Assembly: GCA_012841225.1 (NCBI GenBank) | Contig: DUVD01000178.1 | Span: forward strand, 1 to 10,507 | Direction of reading: 5' to 3' | DNA length: 10,507 bases | DNA from: Fibrobacter sp. | Lineage (GTDB): Bacteria > Fibrobacterota > Fibrobacteria > Fibrobacterales > Fibrobacteraceae | Shown: positions 1 through 5,804 of the stretch, piece after piece | How the letters are laid out: the number at the start of each line of letters is the position of its first letter | Numbering within the stretch: the first letter of the stretch is position 1 | Made by a program: the position numbers and the translations under genes | The notes under the pieces: model-generated | What the model saw: the letters and a program-made list of their open reading frames with translations, nothing else | What the model was told of the DNA's origin: nothing | Database searches by the model: none

Positions 1-593
1 AAGCGCGAGAGGAGCCAAAGCCGGAAAGCATAAAAGCTACGTTCGGGAGTCCATTTGCTTTCCGTTACGGCAAATGCCGTGAGCTCGCCGTAGCCGTCAA
101 GCCTTTGGCTCTTTAACCAGGATTCGGTGTTAAAGGTGCCTGGTATTGTGGGTGGGTCTACTGGGTAAAATCGCACATCGTAACTTATGGAATCACCTGG
201 CAAAGGCGCTGGAATGGCTTTGTTTTTATGGGTGAAGCGCCATCGTTTTTCTTTTTCGTCGATAATGACAGCAGTTCCCGTGCTACGAGGCAAAACGGCC
301 TCTACAAAACCTCGACCGCTACTTTTTAAAGGCGCGTTAAGGTCGATTGGGGTAGCAGTGTAGCGGCGGCATAAAAGAATGGCAAAAGCGAACACAAAAA
401 AGAATAACATTACTTTTTGTATGCTTTTTGGAAAATGTAATACCATTATCAAAAAAAATAAGCCGACTAAAATGCCGTAAATTGGGTAAATGTCGGTAAT
501 ATAAACTGCAGAGACGCCAATAAAGGCACTAAAGGCCTGTCGTTTAAGAAAAGGGTAGAACAAGCTGGTGTTAGAGAGTGTTTTTTGGCTCAT
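1..593 (-). CDS. comEC: ComEC/Rec2-type competence protein, N-terminal part (runs off left edge)
   Basis: I translated the minus strand from the ATG whose complement is at 591-593; it stays open for 197 codons to the window edge, so the C-terminus is missing. Residues about 15-75 hold hydrophobic segments consistent with two or three membrane helices (around VYITDIYPIYGILVGLFF and VMLFFFVFAFAILLC), ending in a basic RRY. A soluble beta-rich stretch follows, with PGDSISYDVRFYP, then PPTIPGTFNTESWLKSQ and GYGEL. This is the DUF4131 pattern (a GD turn followed by PP-x-NPG-x-F/W) found at the N-terminus of ComEC/Rec2. Family members form the inner-membrane channel that takes up single-stranded DNA during transformation; the competence and metallo-beta-lactamase-like domains would lie beyond the edge. 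The Shine-Dalgarno is weak. It is divergent from the metalloprotease gene, with 63 bp between them. The family call is fairly sure; whether the cell is transformable is unknown. Confidence 0.8.
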   Translation of the reverse strand, partial: MSQKTLSNTSLFYPFLKRQAFSAFIGVSAVYITDIYPIYGILVGLFFLIMVLHFPKSIQKVMLFFFVFAFAILLCRRYTATPIDLNAPLKSSGRGFVEAVLPRSTGTAVIIDEKEKRWRFTHKNKAIPAPLPGDSISYDVRFYPVDPPTIPGTFNTESWLKSQRLDGYGELTAFAVTESKWTPERSFYAFRLWLLSR

Positions 594-625
594 GTCGCTT
601 TTTGAAGAGTAAAAAAGTAAATTAA

Positions 626-655
626 GGTATACAGTTTAAACGTTTGGGATGTCAA
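626..655 (-). promoter_or_regulatory. Predicted sigma70-type promoter of comEC
   Basis: Read on the minus strand, TTGACA (complement at 650-655, a perfect -35 match) is followed by an 18-bp spacer and TATACC (complement at 626-631, 4 of 6 matches to the -10 consensus). Transcription would begin near 619, giving a leader of about 25 nt before the comEC ATG at 593. The -35 box lies within 2 bp of the GTG start of the divergent gene, so transcription of the two genes could interfere. This rests on pattern matching only. Confidence 0.5.
631..652. promoter_or_regulatory. Imperfect palindrome in the comEC/metalloprotease divergent region (possible operator)
   Basis: The core AAACGTTT (638-645) is a perfect palindrome. 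Around the same centre, ACA at 631-633 and TGT at 650-652 are also symmetric, giving ACA-N4-AAACGTTT-N4-TGT over 22 bp. A second palindrome, GTTTAAAC (634-641), overlaps it. The element fills the spacer of the predicted comEC promoter and lies just before the divergent gene's start, a place where a dimeric regulator could control both. No known regulator motif was recognised, and chance is possible in AT-rich DNA. Confidence 0.25.
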
Positions 656-656
656 G

Positions 657-1910
657 GTGAAAACGTGGGGTCTTACTTTTATTTTGGGGCTTTTAATTCT
701 TCTGCTGGGGTGTTACAGCGAAGATAAAGACGTCATATTATCGCCCGATAATGGGCTGCATTATGGTTTGTACCCTAATGATCGAGCCAAAAATGATTCG
801 GTTTCTCGCTATCTCGCTTATGGCGCGTACATATTAGTTCAACCCAATGGTAGTTACACGCTTTCTTTTGCTGTTGATTCTTCTTTTTTACCTCCCGTTT
901 TGCAGTTGCATCGCATTACCTTAAGTGAAAATAAAACTCGCTATTTTTCTAAACGAGTGCGAAGCTTAAAACCAGTTGAAAAAGAAGGGCGTTGGATTTA
1001 TTCTTTTATTTGCGAAGAGTCGGATCCTATTATGTGGGCGACTACACTGCTTGGCGAAGGCGATACCTATTACCAGGGTAAGGTGAACAACGTTTTTTTT
1101 GAGGGCGATGGGCCCTACTCTAAAAGTTTTAGTTTGAACCTGGTTGTGACTGGACTTTTTGAAGAGACTGCCGATGGGCTCAATGAAAAACGACTTGCCA
1201 GTAAAATGCTTGCTGCTTTTAGAAAGTCTTACGAGGGTATCACCATCGATACTATTTACATTCGCCACGCCGAGAATCACCCGACCGCTACCGGTCGCTA
1301 CCCCGCCGATGAGCCTTGGCTTGCGGGTAAGTCTTCGGACGATGTGATGCTTTCGGAGCTCGGTGGTTGGACGGAACCCGGTGTTTACGAGGCATTGGAT
1401 TTGGTGCTAGTACACCGCATTGATCAAAACGGTATTTTGGGCTACTCTCCTCTTTTTGGGGAGAATTTAGGCGGTGGCGAGCATAGTACTGTTGTGCTTG
1501 GCGTCTATATGAAAAAAGGAAATAGCGAAGAGCATCTCCATTCTGATCGAATTATAGAAACCGCCATTCATGAGACAGGGCACTTTTTTGGACTTCGACA
1601 CACCACCTCTACTTTAGAAGATATGCGCGCCTTAAACGATTATTCTTCTTTTGAAGATGGCATTGAAGATACCGAGTGGTGTGAAAAAATATTGTTCTAT
1701 GGGCTCTCACAAAAGGGAGCGAGTAAAATGAGCGACGTTTTTGTGCGTCGTCCGTTTGTGCCTAAAATTTATGCCGGTGTATTTGACTTTGATGGCTGTC
1801 CCGATGCGTCTAATATTATGTTCCCTTATGTGACGTCTTCTTCGCCCGATGGTTTTTCGGATGGACAATTGGATTTAGTGCGCCGAAATCTCTCTTTATT
1901 TTTACATTGA
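657..1910 (+). CDS. Predicted lipoprotein zinc metalloprotease (metzincin type)
   Basis: The protein has 417 residues. Residues 1-18 form a lipoprotein signal peptide (MKTW, then a Leu-rich core) ending in lipobox LLG-C with Cys19 as lipidation site, so it should be anchored in the envelope. Residues about 20-180 are a beta-rich region I do not recognise. The catalytic motif HETGHFFGLRH spans 305-315: His305, His309 and His315 are the zinc ligands and Glu306 the general base (HExxHxxGxxH). A later NIMFP (386-390) with Met388 fits the Met-turn that defines metzincins. Between them, GIEDTEWC resembles the D-P-I-x-D-T-P-x-C stretch of related bacterial metalloproteases (pappalysin or matrixin-like). 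The start is GTG; upstream in-frame codons offer no other start, and this one gives a complete signal peptide. A weak GGGAT lies 6 nt upstream. The DUF4416 gene follows after 4 bp, probably co-transcribed. The substrate is unknown. Protease class is fairly sure, exact MEROPS family not. Confidence 0.82.
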   Translation: MKTWGLTFILGLLILLLGCYSEDKDVILSPDNGLHYGLYPNDRAKNDSVSRYLAYGAYILVQPNGSYTLSFAVDSSFLPPVLQLHRITLSENKTRYFSKRVRSLKPVEKEGRWIYSFICEESDPIMWATTLLGEGDTYYQGKVNNVFFEGDGPYSKSFSLNLVVTGLFEETADGLNEKRLASKMLAAFRKSYEGITIDTIYIRHAENHPTATGRYPADEPWLAGKSSDDVMLSELGGWTEPGVYEALDLVLVHRIDQNGILGYSPLFGENLGGGEHSTVVLGVYMKKGNSEEHLHSDRIIETAIHETGHFFGLRHTTSTLEDMRALNDYSSFEDGIEDTEWCEKILFYGLSQKGASKMSDVFVRRPFVPKIYAGVFDFDGCPDASNIMFPYVTSSSPDGFSDGQLDLVRRNLSLFLH

Positions 1911-1914
1911 GTTT

Positions 1915-2442
1915 ATGGCTTTAGCACATTCTTATAGTGAATCGGTTCAGTTGCTCGCTTTTGTTTTGCAAAAAGGTGCTTCTTGGGATACCTTTCTTTT
2001 GGCCCAACTTGAAAAAACCTGGGGGCGACTTTTGCACCAAGGTGCTCTTTTTCCTTTTGATAAAACCAACTACTACGAGCCCGAAATGGGGGCTGGTCTT
2101 TATCGCGGGGTGGTTTCTTTTGAATGCGTTATTTCTCCAGAACAAATTGGCATCGAAAAAAAACGCGCTAATGAACTTGAATTAGAGCTTTCAGCGTCCC
2201 AGAAGCGTGCGGTCAATATCGATGTGGGTTACATGGATTTAGACAAGGTGGTGCTCCCTTCTTTTAAGCGCGGGCCCTTTAAACTTTATGCAGGCGAGGG
2301 CCTGTGGCTCGATATGCTTTTAACCTATGCGAAAGGCCATTTTAACCCTACTGCTTGGGCTTTTGACGATTTTAAGAGAAACCCCTACGAGCGAGACTTG
2401 CTTCTGATACGAGAGAAATATAAGAAGCAAAAGCACGTTTAG
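1915..2442 (+). CDS. DUF4416 family protein
   Basis: The protein has 175 residues, a normal length for the family, with no signal peptide or membrane segment, so it is probably cytoplasmic. It matches my memory of DUF4416: FPFDKTNYYEPEMGAGLYR near 47-65 (family FPFD-x-T-x-YY-x-x-EMG), VSFE then ISPEQI, the KRANELELEL helix, VNIDVGYMDLDKVVL (family VN-x-DPGYL), and a C-terminal YAKGHFNPTAWAFDDFK (family Y-x-KG-x-F-x-P-x-PWTYPDY). No biochemical role has been firmly established as far as I know; some database entries label relatives GTP-binding, but no Walker A motif is visible here. It starts 4 bp after the metalloprotease stop with no clear Shine-Dalgarno, so translation probably depends on the upstream gene. 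Its stop is one base from the stop of the convergent flavin reductase-like gene. Confidence 0.8.
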   Translation: MALAHSYSESVQLLAFVLQKGASWDTFLLAQLEKTWGRLLHQGALFPFDKTNYYEPEMGAGLYRGVVSFECVISPEQIGIEKKRANELELELSASQKRAVNIDVGYMDLDKVVLPSFKRGPFKLYAGEGLWLDMLLTYAKGHFNPTAWAFDDFKRNPYERDLLLIREKYKKQKHV

Positions 2443-2443
2443 C

Positions 2444-2959
2444 TTAGGCTTGTTTTTCTTTTTGTAAAACGCACTCGATTTCAGCGATGTAGAGTGTGTG
2501 AAAGTCTTTCTTTTCGTACATTTCCATAATGTTAGGGTCTAAAAAACTTTCGGCGTTATAAGGCTGCGCAAATATTTTTTTGCAAACAAAAATAAGTTCT
2601 GCTTGTTCAATGTAAGGTGCGTTTTTGTCTTCGCCAAGGGTGAAATTGCACTTTGCTATTTTATCGGAGTCCCTTCCGGAGGCTTTGCCGCAGTATGCTA
2701 GTTCTTTAGCAAATCCCTTTCCAAAAAAAGAGAGCGAGAAGTGAGTGGCGGCATCTATAAATTCTTTGGTGTAGCGTTGTGGGCGAACCACTACAAAAGC
2801 GACATTTTTGTTCCACATGGTGCCAAATCCGCCCCAAGAAGCTGTCATGGTATTGACTTGATTGTCTTTTTTTGCTGTGATAAGCATGGCGTTTTTGCCG
2901 ATGCGCTCAAAAGGATTGATTAACATTGTTTCTACGGGGGCATTTTTAAATGGGTTCAT
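2444..2959 (-). CDS. Flavin reductase-like (FMN-binding split barrel) protein
   Basis: The protein has 171 residues, a typical length for a single-domain flavin_Reduct protein, and no signal peptide, so it is probably cytoplasmic. Diagnostic segments are N-terminal PFERIGKNAMLITAKKD, then NTMTASWGGFGTMWNK (36-51; the T-M-T-A-S-W-GG stretch contacts the flavin phosphate in this fold), VVVRPQRYTKEFI (56-68), FSLSFF (74-79) and CGKASGRDSDK (90-100). Relatives bind FMN and either supply reduced flavin using NAD(P)H or act as small flavoproteins; the exact substrate cannot be read from sequence. AAAGGA (complement at 2967-2972) lies 7 nt before the ATG and supports this start. It is a single-gene minus-strand unit, divergent from the 3036 lipoprotein and convergent with the DUF4416 gene. 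Confidence 0.85.
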   Translation of the reverse strand: MNPFKNAPVETMLINPFERIGKNAMLITAKKDNQVNTMTASWGGFGTMWNKNVAFVVVRPQRYTKEFIDAATHFSLSFFGKGFAKELAYCGKASGRDSDKIAKCNFTLGEDKNAPYIEQAELIFVCKKIFAQPYNAESFLDPNIMEMYEKKDFHTLYIAEIECVLQKEKQA

Positions 2960-3022
2960 GGTTGTATCCTTTATTTCTCTTTTTTTTGAAAGTAGTAAAG
3001 TTTTATTCTTTAATTAAATACT

Positions 3023-3028
3023 TATATT
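3023..3028 (+). promoter_or_regulatory. Putative -10 box placing transcription start at the ATG of the 3036 gene
   Basis: TATATT ends 7 nt before the ATG at 3036. A transcript starting the usual 6-8 nt downstream of a -10 box would begin at about 3034-3036, giving a leader of zero to two bases. There is no Shine-Dalgarno before this gene, which fits leaderless translation. No convincing -35 hexamer lies 16-18 bp upstream, which weakens the call. The same box and spacing occur before hemB. Confidence 0.35.
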
Positions 3029-3035
3029 GTTTTAA

Positions 3036-4208
3036 ATGAAAAAAGAACTTTTGTTTTGCATTTTTTTGGTGCTGTTCTTGTCGGCTTGTCTTTATGAGCC
3101 CGAGCCCTATCTGGATACTGCCGTGCCACAACAGGAAGTGCAAACTTCTGCTTTTGGTAAAATTTACCCAGTGAATACGGGTAAGCAAATTTGCAATCCT
3201 TCTATTTCAAATGACACCATTAATTACCCAGCGTCTATTCTTTGGCTTAACTTTTCGGGAACCCTTGTTTTAAAAGACCCCCCGGCTGATTTTTCGTTGA
3301 ATAAAGTGGTGCAACACGACCGTTTGACCGTTTCTGATACGGCCGGGCGAGTGCAGTGGTTTGTGATGCGCGATTCTATTGGCGTGCAGTGCCAGTTTCA
3401 AGATCCAGAATGGAGTACTCACCCCGATTTTGTGATCGCCTTAGCGGGTTTTGATTCTAAAGGGAAGGCCAATTGCCTCGATATGGATTATGGCATTATT
3501 GGCGTGCGGCTTGCCGATAAAAAAGCATTTTGGTTTTACGATAGTGCTATTCCCGAAGAGGGGTTCCCTCACCTTTGGGTAAAACCTGGTGTAGTGCCCG
3601 ACCCTTTGTCTAGCGATTCGTTGGTGCAATTTTTTGGCACTCGTGAGGTGCAAATCGTTTTTGTGGATCAAGATAACGACATTGCTTGGGTTAACTATGC
3701 TAAGTCGGCCGATTTGGTAAAACTTAAAAAGCCTCAAGATAGGGCGGTATGGAAAGTGGATAGCCCTTTGATTTCAGCGGATGGCAAGTGGGTTGTTTAT
3801 AATTTAATGGATAACGCCTATACTTGGGAGGCCTATATTCAAGAGCTTTCGGCGCACTCTGTTCCTGTAAAAATTCCTTTAGAGCCTGGGATGCTTTCGG
3901 CTCCGGCGCAGCCTCATTGGTGGTCTTTTGAAGGGCGAGTTTTTGTGCTTTGGGCGGAGTTTCCTTCTGGACAAACCATGCTTAACAAAGCCGATTTTTT
4001 GAATAGTTCTGTTCAAGATGGTTCGGTGGGTAGGACCGCCATGCGCGAGGTGCTGCTGACTTCGGGTGGGGTGCCTTCTGACATGGCTATAGAGTGGGTG
4101 GGTGCTGTTCGAGAGGTCGCTAAGGTCCCTATGACGGGTGGGCGCTCTCCAGATGGATTTTTTATGGCTACTGGTACCAATTACGGTTACTTGCTTTCGC
4201 TTCCTTGA
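3036..4208 (+). CDS. Lipoprotein of unknown function, possible beta-propeller
   Basis: The protein has 390 residues. Residues 1-17 are a lipoprotein signal peptide (MKKELL, hydrophobic core) with lipobox LSA-C, Cys18 lipidated. The mature protein is beta-rich, with repeated short segments ending in aromatic residues. One stretch, SPLISADGKWVVYNLMD, resembles the S-x-DG-K-x-V-x-Y/F blade motif of TolB/PD40-type beta-propellers, and RVFVLWAEFPSG and the C-terminal GRSPDGFFMATGTNYG could be further blades. The repeat is too degenerate for a firm propeller assignment. I do not recognise a specific family or function. It is the first of five closely spaced genes (next start 6 bp after the stop), so its job is probably tied to the envelope or glycan proteins downstream. 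The ATG lacks a Shine-Dalgarno but gives a complete signal peptide, and TATATT upstream suggests a leaderless mRNA. Confidence 0.75.
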   Translation: MKKELLFCIFLVLFLSACLYEPEPYLDTAVPQQEVQTSAFGKIYPVNTGKQICNPSISNDTINYPASILWLNFSGTLVLKDPPADFSLNKVVQHDRLTVSDTAGRVQWFVMRDSIGVQCQFQDPEWSTHPDFVIALAGFDSKGKANCLDMDYGIIGVRLADKKAFWFYDSAIPEEGFPHLWVKPGVVPDPLSSDSLVQFFGTREVQIVFVDQDNDIAWVNYAKSADLVKLKKPQDRAVWKVDSPLISADGKWVVYNLMDNAYTWEAYIQELSAHSVPVKIPLEPGMLSAPAQPHWWSFEGRVFVLWAEFPSGQTMLNKADFLNSSVQDGSVGRTAMREVLLTSGGVPSDMAIEWVGAVREVAKVPMTGGRSPDGFFMATGTNYGYLLSLP

Positions 4209-4211
4209 GGA
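4207..4211 (+). promoter_or_regulatory. Shine-Dalgarno overlapping the upstream stop codon
   Basis: GAGGA begins inside the TGA stop of the 3036 gene and sits only 3 nt before the ATG at 4215. The overlap suggests that ribosomes finishing the first gene can restart on the second (translational coupling); the spacing is shorter than optimal. Confidence 0.5.
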
Positions 4212-4214
4212 CTT

Positions 4215-5321
4215 ATGAAACGTAGTATTTTACTTATTGGTTTAGCCGTTCTTGCTTTTGCATTGGCGTTTGTGGTCCCGGTACAGCCCGAGACCCCTTG
4301 GGAATCTATTGGCGGCTGTGGTGCTGGCGGTTCTGGCGGTGGTTCTGGAGACGGTATTAAGTGGGTGGGGCAGGGTGTTTCTGGCGGTCTTTTAACTACA
4401 GAAATTTTTGTTAAAAAAAGTGTTGGTCAAAATTTTTCTTCTTTTTCTTTGAGTCCTCGGTTTTCGGTAAAGCCTTTTTGGAGCACCGAAGTGGGGCTTT
4501 CACTACCCTTTACAAGCCACCAAGGCGAGGTGCAATATCGCTCTAACCAAGTGCCTGTGGACCGCACTACAGGTGGCATGGGTGATCTTTCCTTTGACGT
4601 CTCTCAAGTTATAGGTAGCGGTGGGGCAGCTTCTCTTTCGCTTGCGCTTGCTGTTCCGACAGGGCAGTATGATATTAAACGCGGTACTGATGCCTCGCTC
4701 GAGCTTTTACCGGCTGGTTTTCAAAAGGGTTCTGGACTTTATTCTTTAACGCTTGGTTGGAACTACAGTAAAGATACAGATCAAGGTATTTGGCTTTATA
4801 GTTTATCTTATTCACATCCTTTTGCGATGCGCTTGTTTAGTGGTAAAAATGAATTTAACAATTCGTACTGGGCCGAGCTAGACACCAAAAATGATAATCG
4901 TTTTGACTACCGCTTCAAGTTTTACGGTGAGAACGATCTTGGTTCTTATACGCCGCCTAGTTTGAGTGGCTCTATAGCTTACGGTTATAGAGGGCAAAGG
5001 GGCTTTGTGCATTCGGTGGGCATTACCTTAGGAGCACCGCTCGGCGTCGCTTGGATTGCCTCCGAAAGGGTGGGCACTTATGACCCGCGACCCGACCCCG
5101 ATCATGAAGCTTGGGCTGCTTCGATTGTTTACGGTTTAGAGTTTTCACGTATGGATTACCCCCTCTTTTTTGCCATCTCTTTGCCCATTCACGATAAAGG
5201 CGAGGCTAATTCAGACGACGAGTACGATGATTCCCCTATGCGCCGTTGGAACGCCCCAGACATGGGTGACTTTTTACAGCAGTGGACTTTAGGATTTGGA
5301 ATCAAGGGTTCTTTCTTTTAA
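4215..5321 (+). CDS. Probable outer-membrane beta-barrel protein with Gly-rich N-terminal linker
   Basis: The protein has 368 residues. A signal peptide covers about 1-18 (MKRS, hydrophobic core, possible cleavage after ALA at 16-18). A Gly/Ser-rich linker spans 33-47 with the only cysteine (Cys35, in context IGGC). From about 50 to the end, alternating hydrophobic and polar residues form amphipathic strands rich in aromatic, Gly, Ser and Asn residues (for example LYSLTLGWNYSKDTDQ, WLYSLSYSHPF, SGSIAYGYRGQRGFVHSVGITLG). The protein ends in ...GFGIKGSFF; a C-terminal aromatic is the usual BAM-recognised last strand of outer-membrane barrels. The pattern recalls phenol-degradation MetA-like or transporter-type barrels, but no family is certain. 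It may be a channel or surface scaffold for products of the downstream sugar enzymes; that is inference from the operon. Confidence 0.7.
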   Translation: MKRSILLIGLAVLAFALAFVVPVQPETPWESIGGCGAGGSGGGSGDGIKWVGQGVSGGLLTTEIFVKKSVGQNFSSFSLSPRFSVKPFWSTEVGLSLPFTSHQGEVQYRSNQVPVDRTTGGMGDLSFDVSQVIGSGGAASLSLALAVPTGQYDIKRGTDASLELLPAGFQKGSGLYSLTLGWNYSKDTDQGIWLYSLSYSHPFAMRLFSGKNEFNNSYWAELDTKNDNRFDYRFKFYGENDLGSYTPPSLSGSIAYGYRGQRGFVHSVGITLGAPLGVAWIASERVGTYDPRPDPDHEAWAASIVYGLEFSRMDYPLFFAISLPIHDKGEANSDDEYDDSPMRRWNAPDMGDFLQQWTLGFGIKGSFF

Positions 5322-5346
5322 TACACTTAACTTTTAGAGGTTCTAT

Positions 5347-5799
5347 ATGAAAACAAAAATGTTGAAAACAAAAATGCTCGCTTCTTTAATCACCGGTTTA
5401 ACGGCTGTTGCTTTTTTGGCTGCTTGTGGAGAAGATAAACCGAGCGCTGCCGACGAAGACGATTGCTTCGTCAAGGCTGGTGTGGTTAAGGTTTTTTCGC
5501 CTCGAGGTGGGGAAGTTTTTCACGTTGGAGATACCATTACGGTGAAGTTCGCTGCTAATTATGGCATGGGCACTGGCTTTAGAATTCGTTATTATGCGGG
5601 CGACTTAGCTCCAGTAGACCTCACTGAAGAAAGCGTTGGCCCAGAAGCTCCAGATGGCAAAAGATGCTACGAAGAAAAGGTCGTTTTAAAGGCGAGCATC
5701 AGTGGCTTTGTTGCTTCCGATGAGGCATACATTCGAGTCCACGATTATAGCTCTCAAACCGTGGGTGATAACAGTAAAACATTTAAAGTCATCGAGTAA
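5347..5799 (+). CDS. Small lipoprotein with Ig-like (Ser-Thr-rich GPI-type) domain
   Basis: The protein has 150 residues. The signal peptide ends in lipobox LAA-C, Cys27 lipidated, followed by an acidic linker. Residues about 45-150 look like a single Ig-like beta-sandwich: VKVFSPRGGEVFHVGDTITVKF matches the start of the Kre9/Knh1-like domain (S-P-N-GG-E-x-W-x-VG-x-x-x-x-I-x-W), and YIRVHDYSSQTVGDNSKTFKV the closing strands. Cys40 and Cys107 could form a disulfide. Such domains usually act as binding or spacing modules; no enzymatic residues are evident. AGAGG at 5336-5340, 6 nt upstream, supports the first ATG, although a tandem duplication supplies in-frame ATG codons at residues 5 and 10. 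It lies 25 bp after the barrel gene and 5 bp before the epimerase-family gene. Confidence 0.72.
   Translation: MKTKMLKTKMLASLITGLTAVAFLAACGEDKPSAADEDDCFVKAGVVKVFSPRGGEVFHVGDTITVKFAANYGMGTGFRIRYYAGDLAPVDLTEESVGPEAPDGKRCYEEKVVLKASISGFVASDEAYIRVHDYSSQTVGDNSKTFKVIE
5348..5377 (+). repeat. 15-bp tandem duplication at the start of the small lipoprotein gene
   Basis: TGAAAACAAAAATGT (5348-5362) is followed directly by TGAAAACAAAAATGC (5363-5377), 14 of 15 bases identical. It doubles the basic n-region of the signal peptide (MKTKML, KTKML) and creates extra in-frame start codons. Confidence 0.85.
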
Positions 5800-5804
5800 T
5801 CGCC

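Noticed and set aside
626..633. TATACA on the plus strand as the -10 of the metalloprotease promoter
   Set aside because: The nearest -35-like hexamer (TTGAAG at 602-607) is 20 bp away, too far; the minus-strand reading for comEC is much better.
966..1347. Open frames of about 60-100 codons inside the metalloprotease gene on both strands
   Set aside because: They lie wholly inside a gene with a clear signal peptide and catalytic motif, and their translations have no recognisable domain or Shine-Dalgarno.
2429..2465. Possible bidirectional terminator between the convergent genes (AAGC/GCTT with a 7-nt loop, then T-rich)
   Set aside because: The stem is only 4 bp and lies in coding sequence; too weak to call.
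2986..3016. TTGAAA with a -10-like TAATTA or TTAATT as a promoter for the 3036 gene
   Set aside because: The -10 candidates match consensus poorly, and TATATT at 3023 is a better box, though 31 bp away from TTGAAA.
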